Of a stretch of DNA of 62,584 bases, positions 55,673-62,584 are shown piece after piece. Made by a program: the position numbers and the translations under genes. The DNA lies in contig NZ_LKET01000045.1 of assembly GCF_001317355.1 (NCBI RefSeq), positions 1 to 62,584 on the forward strand. The letters are read 5' to 3'. The stretch's first letter is position 1. Every line of letters begins with the position of its first letter. Below the pieces are notes generated by a model. That model had not been told where the DNA came from, did no database searches, and worked only from the letters and a program-made list of their open reading frames with translations. This DNA is from Oxobacter pfennigii (GTDB lineage Bacteria > Bacillota > Clostridia > Clostridiales > Oxobacteraceae).

Positions 55673-56114
55673 AGTTTTAAAAATAACAATTAGAGACTTG
55701 GTTGATTTTATATATAATATACCAGAGATTAGTGGGCTAATTCAAATAATACCAGGTATAATAGGAATATTAGCAACATTGTCTGGAGCGTATTATTCAA
55801 TAATGTTTATAATATTTAGCCATCATTATTATTACTACGAAAAGACAGTACAAAACAGCAGAATATAAATTAAAGAACAAAGCCTTGGATGAATGGTCCG
55901 GGCTTTTTATATATTCTCAAAGGAGCTAAAGGCTCTTTTTTTATACTCGGAATAAGGAACATAAGGCATCATAAATGGCCAATTACGTCATAAAAAATTA
56001 TAGAAAGGCACCTGATAATCTATTTAAAGCAAAAAGGCGGATATCAAATATACCACCCATTAAAAAAGATATAACCTTACTATTAGATTTTAACATATAA
56101 AACGGAGGGTATAT
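55673..56114 (+). other. Gap with a short hydrophobic frame and two terminators
   Basis: 442 bases. A TTG-initiated frame at 55698-55868 encodes 56 hydrophobic residues (EISGLIQIIPGIIGILATLS...), but has no ribosome site; it may be a holin-like remnant. Terminator-like hairpins AAAGCC / GGCTTT (about 55875-55905) and GGAGC / GGCTC with T7 (about 55921-55940) follow. The remainder looks like leader for the sigma gene. Confidence 0.4.
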
Positions 56115-57248
56115 ATGACAAATGAAGATTTAATAAATGAATATAGAAGAGGGAATAGAGATGCATTAAATACACTTATAGAGAACAATATGGGCTTAGT
56201 TAAAATGGCTGCCAATAGATATCTTTTTAATGGAAAATATGAATTTGACGACTTGGTTCAAGAGGGATGTATAGGGTTGATGAAGGCGGTTGATAAGTTT
56301 AATCCGGATTTAGATAATCCAGCATCATTCAGTACATATGCTGTTTATTGGATTAATTCTAAACTAAGCCGGTATACCAAAAAAAACAATTATGATGCCA
56401 CCTCTCTGTCTGTACCTATCAATGATGAAGAAGACGGGACGCTAATGGACCTTATACCGGATAACAGCCCCGGACCGGAAGAAATAGAAGAGGAAAAGGA
56501 TTTTAAAAGGCATTTATGCCGTAGAGTATCGGACGCTATAGATAAAACCCTTACCCTAAGAGAGAGGGAGATCGTAAAGATGCGATATGGATTAAATGGT
56601 CCCTGTACAACACCTGAAAAAATAGGTGAAATATTTAATTGCCCAAAAGAAAACATCAAGCATCAGGAAAACCGTTCTCTTCGCAAATTAAGGAGCTGCT
56701 CTATTATATTGGTATTACGAAAAGAATTACATTTAGATAGTTCTATGAGGGATATCCCTAGAGGAGACTTTAATACAGAAAAATCAGCGATATATGAAGT
56801 CAGTAGATATGAGAAATTAACGAAAAATACATCATTCAAACCTATTGACAATAATCCTTTTGATAAGTGGTATGCGAACCTACATAAGCAGAGAGCATCC
56901 TTAAGTAGGGAACTTGATAAGATAACGGGGAATAATTTTCTATCTTCTTATAACTTCTATGGAAGCCGCTTGAATTATGATAAAACAATAGAAAAACAGG
57001 TGCAGATTCAGAAGCAGATAAACAATATAGATAAGACAATAGATGCAGTTAAATTCTTTACAGATCAATTAATGATTTATGACTTTGATATATGGGAAAT
57101 TTTTAAGGGCAGGATTAATTGTGATAAAGAACAGGATAAGCATTGGCGTAAAGTATGTGGCAAAGAGAATTATAGTGACCAGGTAAATAGAGCAATTGAG
57201 TATATAAGGAAAGGCCTTGAGATTAATGATATGCAGTATGACTTTTAA
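56115..57248 (+). CDS. Phage sigma-70 factor with long C-terminal extension
   Basis: 377 residues. Region 2 is clear: DDLVQEGCIGLMKAVDKFNP and STYAVYWINSKLSRY (about residues 45-85). A short region 3 follows and region 4 holds LTLREREIVKMRYGLNGP and the helix-turn-helix TPEKIGEIFNCPKENIKHQE (about 160-185). A further roughly 175 residues (from about 200) match nothing I recognise; they are helical and charged, ending CGKENYSDQVNRAIEYIRK. It probably redirects polymerase to phage or host genes. GGAGGG precedes the ATG. Confidence 0.85.
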   Translation: MTNEDLINEYRRGNRDALNTLIENNMGLVKMAANRYLFNGKYEFDDLVQEGCIGLMKAVDKFNPDLDNPASFSTYAVYWINSKLSRYTKKNNYDATSLSVPINDEEDGTLMDLIPDNSPGPEEIEEEKDFKRHLCRRVSDAIDKTLTLREREIVKMRYGLNGPCTTPEKIGEIFNCPKENIKHQENRSLRKLRSCSIILVLRKELHLDSSMRDIPRGDFNTEKSAIYEVSRYEKLTKNTSFKPIDNNPFDKWYANLHKQRASLSRELDKITGNNFLSSYNFYGSRLNYDKTIEKQVQIQKQINNIDKTIDAVKFFTDQLMIYDFDIWEIFKGRINCDKEQDKHWRKVCGKENYSDQVNRAIEYIRKGLEINDMQYDF

Positions 57249-57327
57249 CCATGCCGTCTGGACTTGTAGGCGGGTTATATTGAAATTCTTAACAAGCAAT
57301 TGGTAGTGGTCGACTATTTCATTAAAA

Positions 57328-57498
57328 GTGAGCACTGAAAAAGCAAAGGGAATTACATTGATTTTAACTGACAACAAAATTGTGGTGAGTGATTATTTCA
57401 TTGAATCTTCTTATAAAGATACAAATGGCAAGGAAAATAAATACTATCTTAAACTTAAAGATTTCCTGGATGATGGAGAAATTAATCAAAGTCAGTAA
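57328..57498 (+). pseudogene. Rha-domain fragment
   Basis: An open frame of 56 residues whose middle, KIVVSDYFIESSYKDTNGKENK, matches the Rha protein at 37549, with highly similar DNA. Both the start and the DNA-contact end are missing, and no ribosome site is seen. A remnant from recombination between Rha copies. Confidence 0.65.
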
Positions 57499-57539
57499 TT
57501 AATTTGTGTAAAAATGGCTATAACTCATAGCAGATAATA

Positions 57540-57673
57540 GGACAAGCATAGGACTTGCAGGATAACACCTGCCCTCTTGTGCAATATGAGGATAAGCCAT
57601 GTCGTGAGACACGCCAATGTCCTCCTTGGGAGTTGAAGCATGGCCGGGTATGTTCCGGCCGGCTCCCTTTATT
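57540..57673 (+). ncRNA. Structured RNA leader or small RNA, unrecognised
   Basis: Several nested hairpins: GCAGG/CCTGC (57557-57572); GAGGA/TCCTC (57588-57624) enclosing TGTC-GTGA-GACA with a GNRA tetraloop (57600-57611); and GGGAG/CTCCC (57628-57667) enclosing GGCCGG/CCGGCC (57642-57660), ending with TTTATT. The last is a terminator. The block is more GC-rich than its surroundings and ends 18 bases before the ribosome site of the next Rha gene. I cannot match it to a known class. Confidence 0.55.
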
Positions 57674-57705
57674 AAATAAAATTAATCCACAAGGAGGATT
57701 TTAAT

Positions 57706-58377
57706 GTGAGTAGCATTGTATTAAATGACATATATGGTGTGACAGAAAGAAAAGGAATACCTGTAGTGAGCAGCAGAAAAGTTGCTGAGGTGTTTGAAAA
57801 AGAACATAAAAATGTTCTTAGAGCCATAAATGATAAAATTGAAAGTGCAAAAGATGATGAATTGGTGGCTCAATTTTGCGCTGCCAATTTCATTGAAAGC
57901 GGTTACAAGGATAGGGGCAAAAGATATCCCGAAAGCCTTTTGACAAGGGATGGCTTCACTTTCATATCAATGGGCTTTACAGGTACAAAGGCTGACCGAT
58001 TTAAAATAGCCTATATAAATCGGTTTAATGAAATGGAATCATTTATCAGAAACTTATTTGAAGTAAAAGCCGAGTTCCCGGAATTCACCGATGCAGTAAT
58101 GCAGTTGCACGAAGAACCTAAAAATTATCATTTCTCAAATGAAGTTGATATGATAAATAAAATTGTATTGGGCATGTCGGCAAAGAAATTCAAGGAATTA
58201 AACAGTCTTGGTGATGTAAAATCTATACGGCCTTATCTAAATAACCAACAGATTGAATGTATAAAAGCCTTACAGAGAATAGATATAGGCTTATGTGTAG
58301 CAATTAAAGACTTCCACGAGAGAAAAAGAATCTTACATGAATATTTTAATAATATAGTGCTTAAGAGAATAGCATAG
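57706..58377 (+). CDS. Rha-family regulator
   Basis: 223 residues. Rha domain with VVSSRKVAEVFEKEHKNVLR, AANFIESGYKDRGKRYPESL and LTRDGFTFISMGFTGTKADR, then a C-terminal region of about 100 helical residues not found in the other copies (NYHFSNEVDMINKIVLG, then ECIKALQRIDIGLCVAIKDF). The GTG start has AAGGAGG 8 bases upstream. It lies directly behind the structured RNA at 57540 and may be controlled by it. Confidence 0.8.
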   Translation: MSSIVLNDIYGVTERKGIPVVSSRKVAEVFEKEHKNVLRAINDKIESAKDDELVAQFCAANFIESGYKDRGKRYPESLLTRDGFTFISMGFTGTKADRFKIAYINRFNEMESFIRNLFEVKAEFPEFTDAVMQLHEEPKNYHFSNEVDMINKIVLGMSAKKFKELNSLGDVKSIRPYLNNQQIECIKALQRIDIGLCVAIKDFHERKRILHEYFNNIVLKRIA

Positions 58378-58500
58378 CAATTCCTATACTCCCTTTTCTT
58401 ATAGAAGCCCCTACTTAATTTGTGGGGGCTCGTTATTGTTTAAACTTGTCCATAACTGGATATAATCTTAATACTTCTTTTTTTCATTACATAACCCCAT

Positions 58501-58543
58501 TATAAAAGTGTCTGCTTTGCTCTGCAGACACTTTTATTTTTTA
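58501..58543. terminator. Bidirectional terminator
   Basis: Perfect 12-base stem AAAAGTGTCTGC / GCAGACACTTTT with flanking A and T runs, between the rightward Rha gene and the leftward cargo genes. Confidence 0.85.
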
Positions 58544-58544
58544 T

Positions 58545-58685
58545 TTATTCAAATTTATCCATGTATTTACGCGCAAAATCACTATATTCAGCACTAAAAG
58601 CATAATGTCTATAAGTCTCTTCCGCTATATCCTGGAATTTGCTAACTTTATCAGAATTATTTGTTATTTTAATAGCATCATGCAT
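58545..58685 (-). pseudogene. C-terminal remnant of an unknown gene
   Basis: 46 residues from an internal ATG (MHDAIKITNNSDKVSKFQDI and so on) ending in YMDKFE. Upstream bases (to about 58730) read as protein in another frame (TIPHDEAKS), suggesting a frameshifted tail of a longer gene belonging to the leftward cargo operon. Not recognised. Confidence 0.4.
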
Positions 58686-58771
58686 TGTTTTATAAATTAA
58701 CTTTTGGCTTCATCGTGAGGAATTGTTTCATGGCAATGTTACATTTTATTAGAAATATCGAAAAATTTAAG

Positions 58772-59224
58772 TTATTTTCCTTTTATGTAATCTAAAACAG
58801 CCGCTATATCTCTTTGAGAATAATATCCTGGCTTAGTATTTGGTTCAAACACACCATCATATATTGCTTCCTCAAAATATAATCTTGCTTCTTCATACCC
58901 AGGTATATGAATTCTTTTAATTATTTCAAGCACTTCTTCATTATTATCAAAATTTCCTTCACTTATATATGATAATAAATCTATTAATCCATCTAGACCC
59001 GAAAAATCTTCCAAATCGGTATCAGCAACTATTGCTTTATATTTCTTATAAACTAAATCTTGATTATAAAGGCATTTTCCTCTATGAACAATTCTAATAC
59101 TTTTATTTCTATAATTACCGTTTTGGTCTTTTACTTCCAGCCATTCAACCCATCCATCTTTAATATTTTCAATTTTTTTCCCGCAATTGTCACAAATCCA
59201 AAATTTTGTTTCATTTTGTTTCAT
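58772..59224 (-). CDS. Zinc-ribbon-like accessory protein
   Basis: 150 residues. N-terminal WICDNCGKKIENI (one CxxC) plus HRGKCLYN later may make a metal site; the rest is acidic and helical with GYYSQRDIAAVLDYIKG at the end. Not recognised. ATG at 59224 with GGGAGG upstream. It is the last intact gene of the leftward operon formed with 59299 and 59878; cargo of unknown role. Confidence 0.6.
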   Translation of the reverse strand: MKQNETKFWICDNCGKKIENIKDGWVEWLEVKDQNGNYRNKSIRIVHRGKCLYNQDLVYKKYKAIVADTDLEDFSGLDGLIDLLSYISEGNFDNNEEVLEIIKRIHIPGYEEARLYFEEAIYDGVFEPNTKPGYYSQRDIAAVLDYIKGK

Positions 59225-59298
59225 AACTTTAATTCCTCCCATAATTTACATTAAAGGGCCTAGAGCCTTCTATGGGATGTTATTTTGGCTCATATCCC

Positions 59299-59877
59299 TT
59301 ATTCTGTTGCAAAATTGTCGATAAAATCTTCTAAAGTAGGTAGATTATTTAAGTCAAAACTTATAACGTGCTTGACTGGATAATATCCCCGGATAGGTTC
59401 CGCATTATGAAACCTTTCGTCCTCGCTTAGTGGTTTTTCATTAAAACCCTCATAGACTTCATAAGTGTTCTTATCTAAATCTATTACATAAACCCAGTCA
59501 CATAATGAATTGCTCGCAAAGCTTAAACTATTTTCTAGTATTAAGTCTTTCTCTGTGTTTTGAATTATAGAAAGAATTCCCGAACCGGTATTATCACTAT
59601 TCTCAGGAAACAGCCTTTCATGTCTTTCTGCTACTACGGAATCTATGTTTTTAATGTCATCGGCTCCGCATTCTTTCCATTGTTGAGTTAATTCTTCGCT
59701 TGTGCCGAATCTTATTTTTTCAGCAAGATTCTTTTCAAATAAATCTCTGTCAATATGTTTTGTCAAAAACTCTAATATGCTTACACCCTGGCCTTCTGGA
59801 TTTCCGTCCCATTGGCCGTATTGGGCAACTTTGTACTGATTGTCCTTGACTACACATATCAAATACCTTGTTCCCAC
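59299..59877 (-). CDS. Conserved protein of unknown function (MGTRYLI family)
   Basis: 192 residues starting MGTRYLICVVKDNQYKVAQY, then GQWDGNPEGQGVSILEFL. This opening is found in a widely scattered family of unknown function. The middle carries DSVVAERHERLFPENSDN and the end a beta-rich portion (WVYVIDLDKNTYEVYEG). The GTG start follows directly after the stop of the small gene upstream, so the two are translationally coupled. Candidate cargo or defence protein; no activity can be assigned. Confidence 0.65.
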   Translation of the reverse strand: MGTRYLICVVKDNQYKVAQYGQWDGNPEGQGVSILEFLTKHIDRDLFEKNLAEKIRFGTSEELTQQWKECGADDIKNIDSVVAERHERLFPENSDNTGSGILSIIQNTEKDLILENSLSFASNSLCDWVYVIDLDKNTYEVYEGFNEKPLSEDERFHNAEPIRGYYPVKHVISFDLNNLPTLEDFIDNFATE

Positions 59878-60039
59878 TTAAATATCTCCCTTCATTTCCT
59901 TCGAATCCTTTATAGCCTTTCTTTTCATATCTCTATACCAGTCTGCCCGGTCTTTATAACCTAATTTTTTTATAGCTATATCAAGTTTTTCAAGTTCCTC
60001 TGCTGTTTCCCGAACTTGAAATCTGCTGTTGTCTACCAT
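59878..60039 (-). CDS. Short ribbon-helix-helix-like protein
   Basis: 53 residues, first gene of the leftward operon: MVDNSRFQVRETAEELEKLD, then AIKKLGYKDRADWYRDMKRK. The beta strand plus two helices resemble small RHH DNA-binding proteins (antitoxin or MobC-like). AAGGAGG precedes the ATG at 60039. Its stop codon is immediately followed by the next start. It may autoregulate the operon. Confidence 0.6.
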   Translation of the reverse strand: MVDNSRFQVRETAEELEKLDIAIKKLGYKDRADWYRDMKRKAIKDSKEMKGDI

Positions 60040-60291
60040 ACATGTACCTCCTTAACTGTATATACTCTGTACTTTATTTTTTATTTATTTTAATGTTATC
60101 ACGCATGGAGTACAATTGCAATGCTTAAAATAAATACCAAAATTTCCTAGTTATATATAAATGGAGTGCTTAAGGTGTTTGAGTTAAAATATGAATTTAC
60201 ATGTAATTAGTTTTATAAAAGGAATTTATAAAAACATATAGAATACCATGAGATATGATGTTCCAATAAGTTGTTAGGGGAAGGACACCGA
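60040..60291. other. Divergent intergenic region
   Basis: About 250 AT-rich bases between the leftward cargo operon and the MBL gene, presumably holding promoters for both. No hairpin or RNA gene seen. Confidence 0.4.
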
Positions 60292-61368
60292 ATGAAGAAG
60301 ATTATAAGCATATTATTACTCACATTTATTATCTTTGTTTCAGGATGCGAGAGCAGTAATACGGGCGATAATAAACAATTGGCAGAGCCGACATCAAGCC
60401 CAGCAGCTGCTACTGTATCCGGAGAACTTAAAGTTCACTTTATTGATGTTGGACAGGCTGATAGCATCCTGGTTCGGAATGGCTCCAGCACTATGCTTAT
60501 TGATGCCGGCAATAATGAGGACAGCAATTTGGTTGTAAACTACATAAGGCAGCAAGGAATAAGTAAAATAGATTATCTCATAGGCACTCATCCCCATGAA
60601 GACCACATCGGCGGCCTTGATGCAGTTATAAATAACTTTGATATCGGGACCATATATATGCCGAAAAAAACATCCAATACTCAAACATTCGAGGACGTTG
60701 TGACAGCTATAAGAAATAAGGACATGCAAATTACAACCCCAGTACCTGGCGACTCCTTTAAATTAGCGGAGGCGGATTGCACAATATTCGCCCCAAATGG
60801 CAGTGATTATGAGGATGTAAACGATTATTCAATTGTACTGAGGCTTGATTATGATGATACGTCATTTTTGTTTACAGGCGACGCAGAGGCCATATCTGAA
60901 AGTGAGATGATTAATAAAGGGTATAACCTCGATGTTGATGTGTTAAAGGTAGGCCATCATGGTAGTGATTCCTCAACCTCTGAAGCTTTTTTAAAAGAGG
61001 TTAGTCCTGAATATGCAGTAATAAGCGTAGGACAAGGTAATACATATGGGCATCCTACAAATGAGGTATTAACCAGATTTAAAAATGCAGGGGCACAGAT
61101 ATACAGGACAGATAAGTCCGGAACTATTATTGTTACTACAGACGGAGACGATATTAACTTTAATAAGGCAACATCAAACATTGTACCAACATTGGAACCG
61201 GAGCAATCAGGGAATAGTAGAATAGTATATTATACTCCTGGCGGAAAATCATATCATTATGATAAAGATTGCTCTACCTTGTCCAGAAGCAAAGATATAA
61301 GAGAGTATTATTTACAAGATGTTATAAACTTAGGAAAATCAGACCCATGTGATAGATGCGTACGTTAG
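60292..61368 (+). CDS. MBL-fold hydrolase lipoprotein, ComEC/Rec2-like
   Basis: 358 residues. A lipoprotein signal peptide with lipobox VSGC is followed by a metallo-beta-lactamase domain: HFIDVGQADSILV, THPHEDHIGG (metal-binding HxHxDH), FTGDAE and KVGHHGS (about residues 45-240). This is the extracytoplasmic MBL type related to the ComEC nuclease domain, and may cleave nucleic acid or phosphoesters outside the cell. A C-terminal tail YHYDKDCSTLS...CDRCVR looks like an Ada-type metal-binding stub. ATG at 60292 behind GGGGAAGGA. Confidence 0.88.
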   Translation: MKKIISILLLTFIIFVSGCESSNTGDNKQLAEPTSSPAAATVSGELKVHFIDVGQADSILVRNGSSTMLIDAGNNEDSNLVVNYIRQQGISKIDYLIGTHPHEDHIGGLDAVINNFDIGTIYMPKKTSNTQTFEDVVTAIRNKDMQITTPVPGDSFKLAEADCTIFAPNGSDYEDVNDYSIVLRLDYDDTSFLFTGDAEAISESEMINKGYNLDVDVLKVGHHGSDSSTSEAFLKEVSPEYAVISVGQGNTYGHPTNEVLTRFKNAGAQIYRTDKSGTIIVTTDGDDINFNKATSNIVPTLEPEQSGNSRIVYYTPGGKSYHYDKDCSTLSRSKDIREYYLQDVINLGKSDPCDRCVR

Positions 61369-61379
61369 GGAGGCATGTC

Positions 61380-61592
61380 ATGAAAGTCATAATTGATAGG
61401 TTTGAAGGAAATTATGCTATAGTAGAAATGCCGGGCAGAAAGATGGTCGATATTGAGATAAGTAAAATCCCTGCAGGAGTCAAAGCGGAGGATGTAATAA
61501 ACATAGCTGATGATAAAATCTCTATTGATGCAACAGAGACGTCAAAGAGGAAAAAGAGAATAGAAGAACTTACAAAGGACCTATGGAAATAA
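61380..61592 (+). CDS. DUF3006 family protein
   Basis: 70 residues, MKVIIDRFEGNYAIVEMPGR and so on: the short beta-barrel-like DUF3006 family, which is commonly encoded right after MBL hydrolases of this type in Clostridia. It starts 11 bases after the MBL stop behind GGGAGG. Probably a partner or assembly factor; function unknown. Confidence 0.85.
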   Translation: MKVIIDRFEGNYAIVEMPGRKMVDIEISKIPAGVKAEDVINIADDKISIDATETSKRKKRIEELTKDLWK

Positions 61593-61618
61593 AATATAAG
61601 GTTTTTGATTTTAAATAT

Positions 61619-61663
61619 ATAGGCTTTGCACAATATATGCAAAGCCTCAGTTTATTTTTATGT
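61619..61663 (+). terminator. Terminator after DUF3006 gene
   Basis: Stem AGGCTTTGCA / TGCAAAGCCT with a 7-base loop followed by a T-rich tract. Confidence 0.8.
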
Positions 61664-61836
61664 TTAAACTTGTCCCGAGGTGTGCATAATCATAATGCTT
61701 GATTTTTATACAATATCTCCATTTAAAAGGTTTCGGTGTAATGCCGGGGCTTTTTTATTTTGAAGGAATTAACTGCCTTATATAGAATACTGCAATGTAA
61801 TCTGTTAAATAACAAATGAACGGGAGGAAAATAGAT
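61664..61836. other. Intergenic region
   Basis: Contains a small hairpin-like run and the ribosome site of the next gene (GGGAGG at 61822-61827). Nothing else recognised. Confidence 0.35.
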
Positions 61837-62157
61837 ATGAAGGTTAAAAGAGTGATACAGCAAGCTTTATTAGTATGCTTGATGTTAATTGGAATGTGTT
61901 TATTTACGGCAAACGCATTTGCAGCAACAATAGGGCAACAATTAACATCTCCAGAAGCTGGATGGAGAAGATATGATGATACAGATAGCAGAATACAATA
62001 TATAGGAACTGGATGGACCCTTGGTTCTAATTCTAATTGATATAATGGAACAGCTTCTTATCTTCCATCTGAAGCAACCGTTGAACAAGTTAATAATGCT
62101 AAGGTTAAGTTTGAATTTTATGGCAGTAAAGTTAGATTTATAGTAACTGTAAAATAA
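61837..62157 (+). pseudogene. Secreted protein with in-frame stop
   Basis: A signal peptide (LLVCLMLIGMCLFTANAFAA, cleaved after AFA) is followed by PEAGWRRYDDTDSRIQYIGTGW, a motif of secreted or surface proteins with a carbohydrate-binding-like repeat. The frame ends at TGA 62038-62040, but the same frame continues for 38 more codons as YNGTASYLPSEATVEQ and KVKFEFYGSKVRFIVTVK up to 62157. A TGG-to-TGA change at residue 68 would explain this. The ATG follows CGGGAGG. Confidence 0.7.
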
Positions 62158-62163
62158 GAAAGT

Positions 62164-62204
62164 GTATATAAAAAAAGCAAAAACTATAGTAAAATATAGT
62201 TTCT
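62164..62204. terminator. Hairpin between convergent genes
   Basis: Stem GCAAAAACTATA / TATAGTTTCTGC with a short loop, before the leftward IS66 end. Confidence 0.6.
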
Positions 62205-62208
62205 GCCT

Positions 62209-62584
62209 TCATTTGCAGGATTCCTGAACCCCCGGGCTCCAGGGGAGATAATCTTCAAGGAATTCCGGATATTGTCCGAATATTACACCCGGCAGCTCAC
62301 TGAAAATATAATGAAGATATTTATACGGATTTAAGCCATTAGCTTTAGCACTTTCAACTATACTGTAAACAGCAGCACTTGCTGCGGCTCCATTTGGACT
62401 TCCGCTGAATAACCAATTTTTACGACCAACTGTAAAAGGACGTATACTGTTTTCGGCAAGATTGTTTGAAATGGAACAGTTGCCATCAAGCAAATAATTC
62501 ATGAATCCCTCTTTATGAGTTAAAGCATAGTAAAAGGCTTCATTAAGCTTGGATTTGGGCATAATTTTGCCTTTGTTCAAATCA
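62209..62584 (-). CDS. IS66-family transposase, C-terminal part (cut by window)
   Basis: At least 124 residues; the frame is open to the window edge, so the gene starts beyond it. SISNNLAENSIRPFTVGRKN and GAAASAAVYSIVESAKANGLN are hallmark blocks of IS66 transposases (TnpC), including the last catalytic Glu in LAEN. It marks another insertion at the right edge of the element, or the flanking chromosome. Confidence 0.9.
   Translation of the reverse strand, partial: DLNKGKIMPKSKLNEAFYYALTHKEGFMNYLLDGNCSISNNLAENSIRPFTVGRKNWLFSGSPNGAAASAAVYSIVESAKANGLNPYKYLHYIFSELPGVIFGQYPEFLEDYLPWSPGVQESCK

Noticed and set aside
57069-57377. Leftward 102-codon frame over the sigma gene end
   Set aside because: Antisense to the sigma extension and Rha fragment; no ribosome site.
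61837-62157. Selenocysteine at the in-frame TGA
   Set aside because: The position fits Trp better, the protein is not redox-like and no SECIS-like hairpin with a good loop follows closely.

Overview
The window comes from an AT-rich, spore-forming Clostridia-like bacterium (Bacillota). Evidence: purine-rich Shine-Dalgarno sites with many TTG/GTG starts, a T-box leader on serS, a yybP-ykoY manganese leader, a GerMN-domain (sporulation/germination) lipoprotein-like gene, a UPF0182 membrane protein and a NiaR-type repressor. I cannot name the species.

Layout. (1) 1-340: tail of an rRNA operon (5S rRNA) and initiator tRNA-Met, each with a terminator. (2) 0.6-7.7 kb: GNAT acetyltransferase, a frameshifted nitroreductase, an orphan cobyric acid synthase, a methyltransferase, a VanRS/OmpR-like two-component pair, a phosphate-type binding-protein fragment and an orphan TfoX C-terminal domain. 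(3) 7.8-17.9 kb: ECF sigma factor with two membrane partners, HD protein, beta-propeller protein, an atypical response regulator, a GerMN protein behind a hairpin that buries its ribosome site, NiaR, UPF0182 and an M1 metallopeptidase lipoprotein. (4) 17.9-20 kb: T-box, serS and two tRNA-Ser genes. The T-box UGGC matches the GCCA end of both tRNAs. (5) 20.2-24.9 kb: metal homeostasis, with a membrane XRE regulator, a PIB-type metal ATPase, CsoR with matching GGGTAT palindromes, and MntP under a Mn riboswitch. (6) 25-32.4 kb: AraC regulator, an ECF-type S/T/A set and two half-size ABC exporter-fold proteins. This order resembles siderophore or metallophore uptake loci. (7) 32.5-33.6 kb: a chimeric pseudogene and a VOC protein.

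(8) 33.9 kb to the end: an integrated phage-like element beside tRNA-Arg(ACG). Integrase, ImmA/IrrE-like protease and XRE repressor run leftward. Cro-like protein, Rha-type antirepressors, a replication initiator, DnaB helicase, a late regulator and terminase subunits run rightward. No portal, capsid, tail-tube or lysis genes are visible. An IS110-family element sits just after the large terminase gene, and beyond it lie two large putative virion/internal proteins, a membrane protein, a sigma-70 factor with a long unrecognised C-terminal extension, a structured RNA leader ahead of another Rha gene, a three-gene leftward cargo operon, an MBL-fold lipoprotein with its DUF3006 partner, a broken secreted protein and the edge of an IS66 transposase. 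I saw no second copy of the tRNA-Arg 3' end, so the right boundary is probably outside the window.

The strongest leads are the roughly 190-nt non-coding end of the IS110 element (a candidate bridge RNA), the multi-hairpin RNA at 57.54-57.67 kb, the extended phage sigma factor, and the cargo operon at 58.5-60.0 kb.
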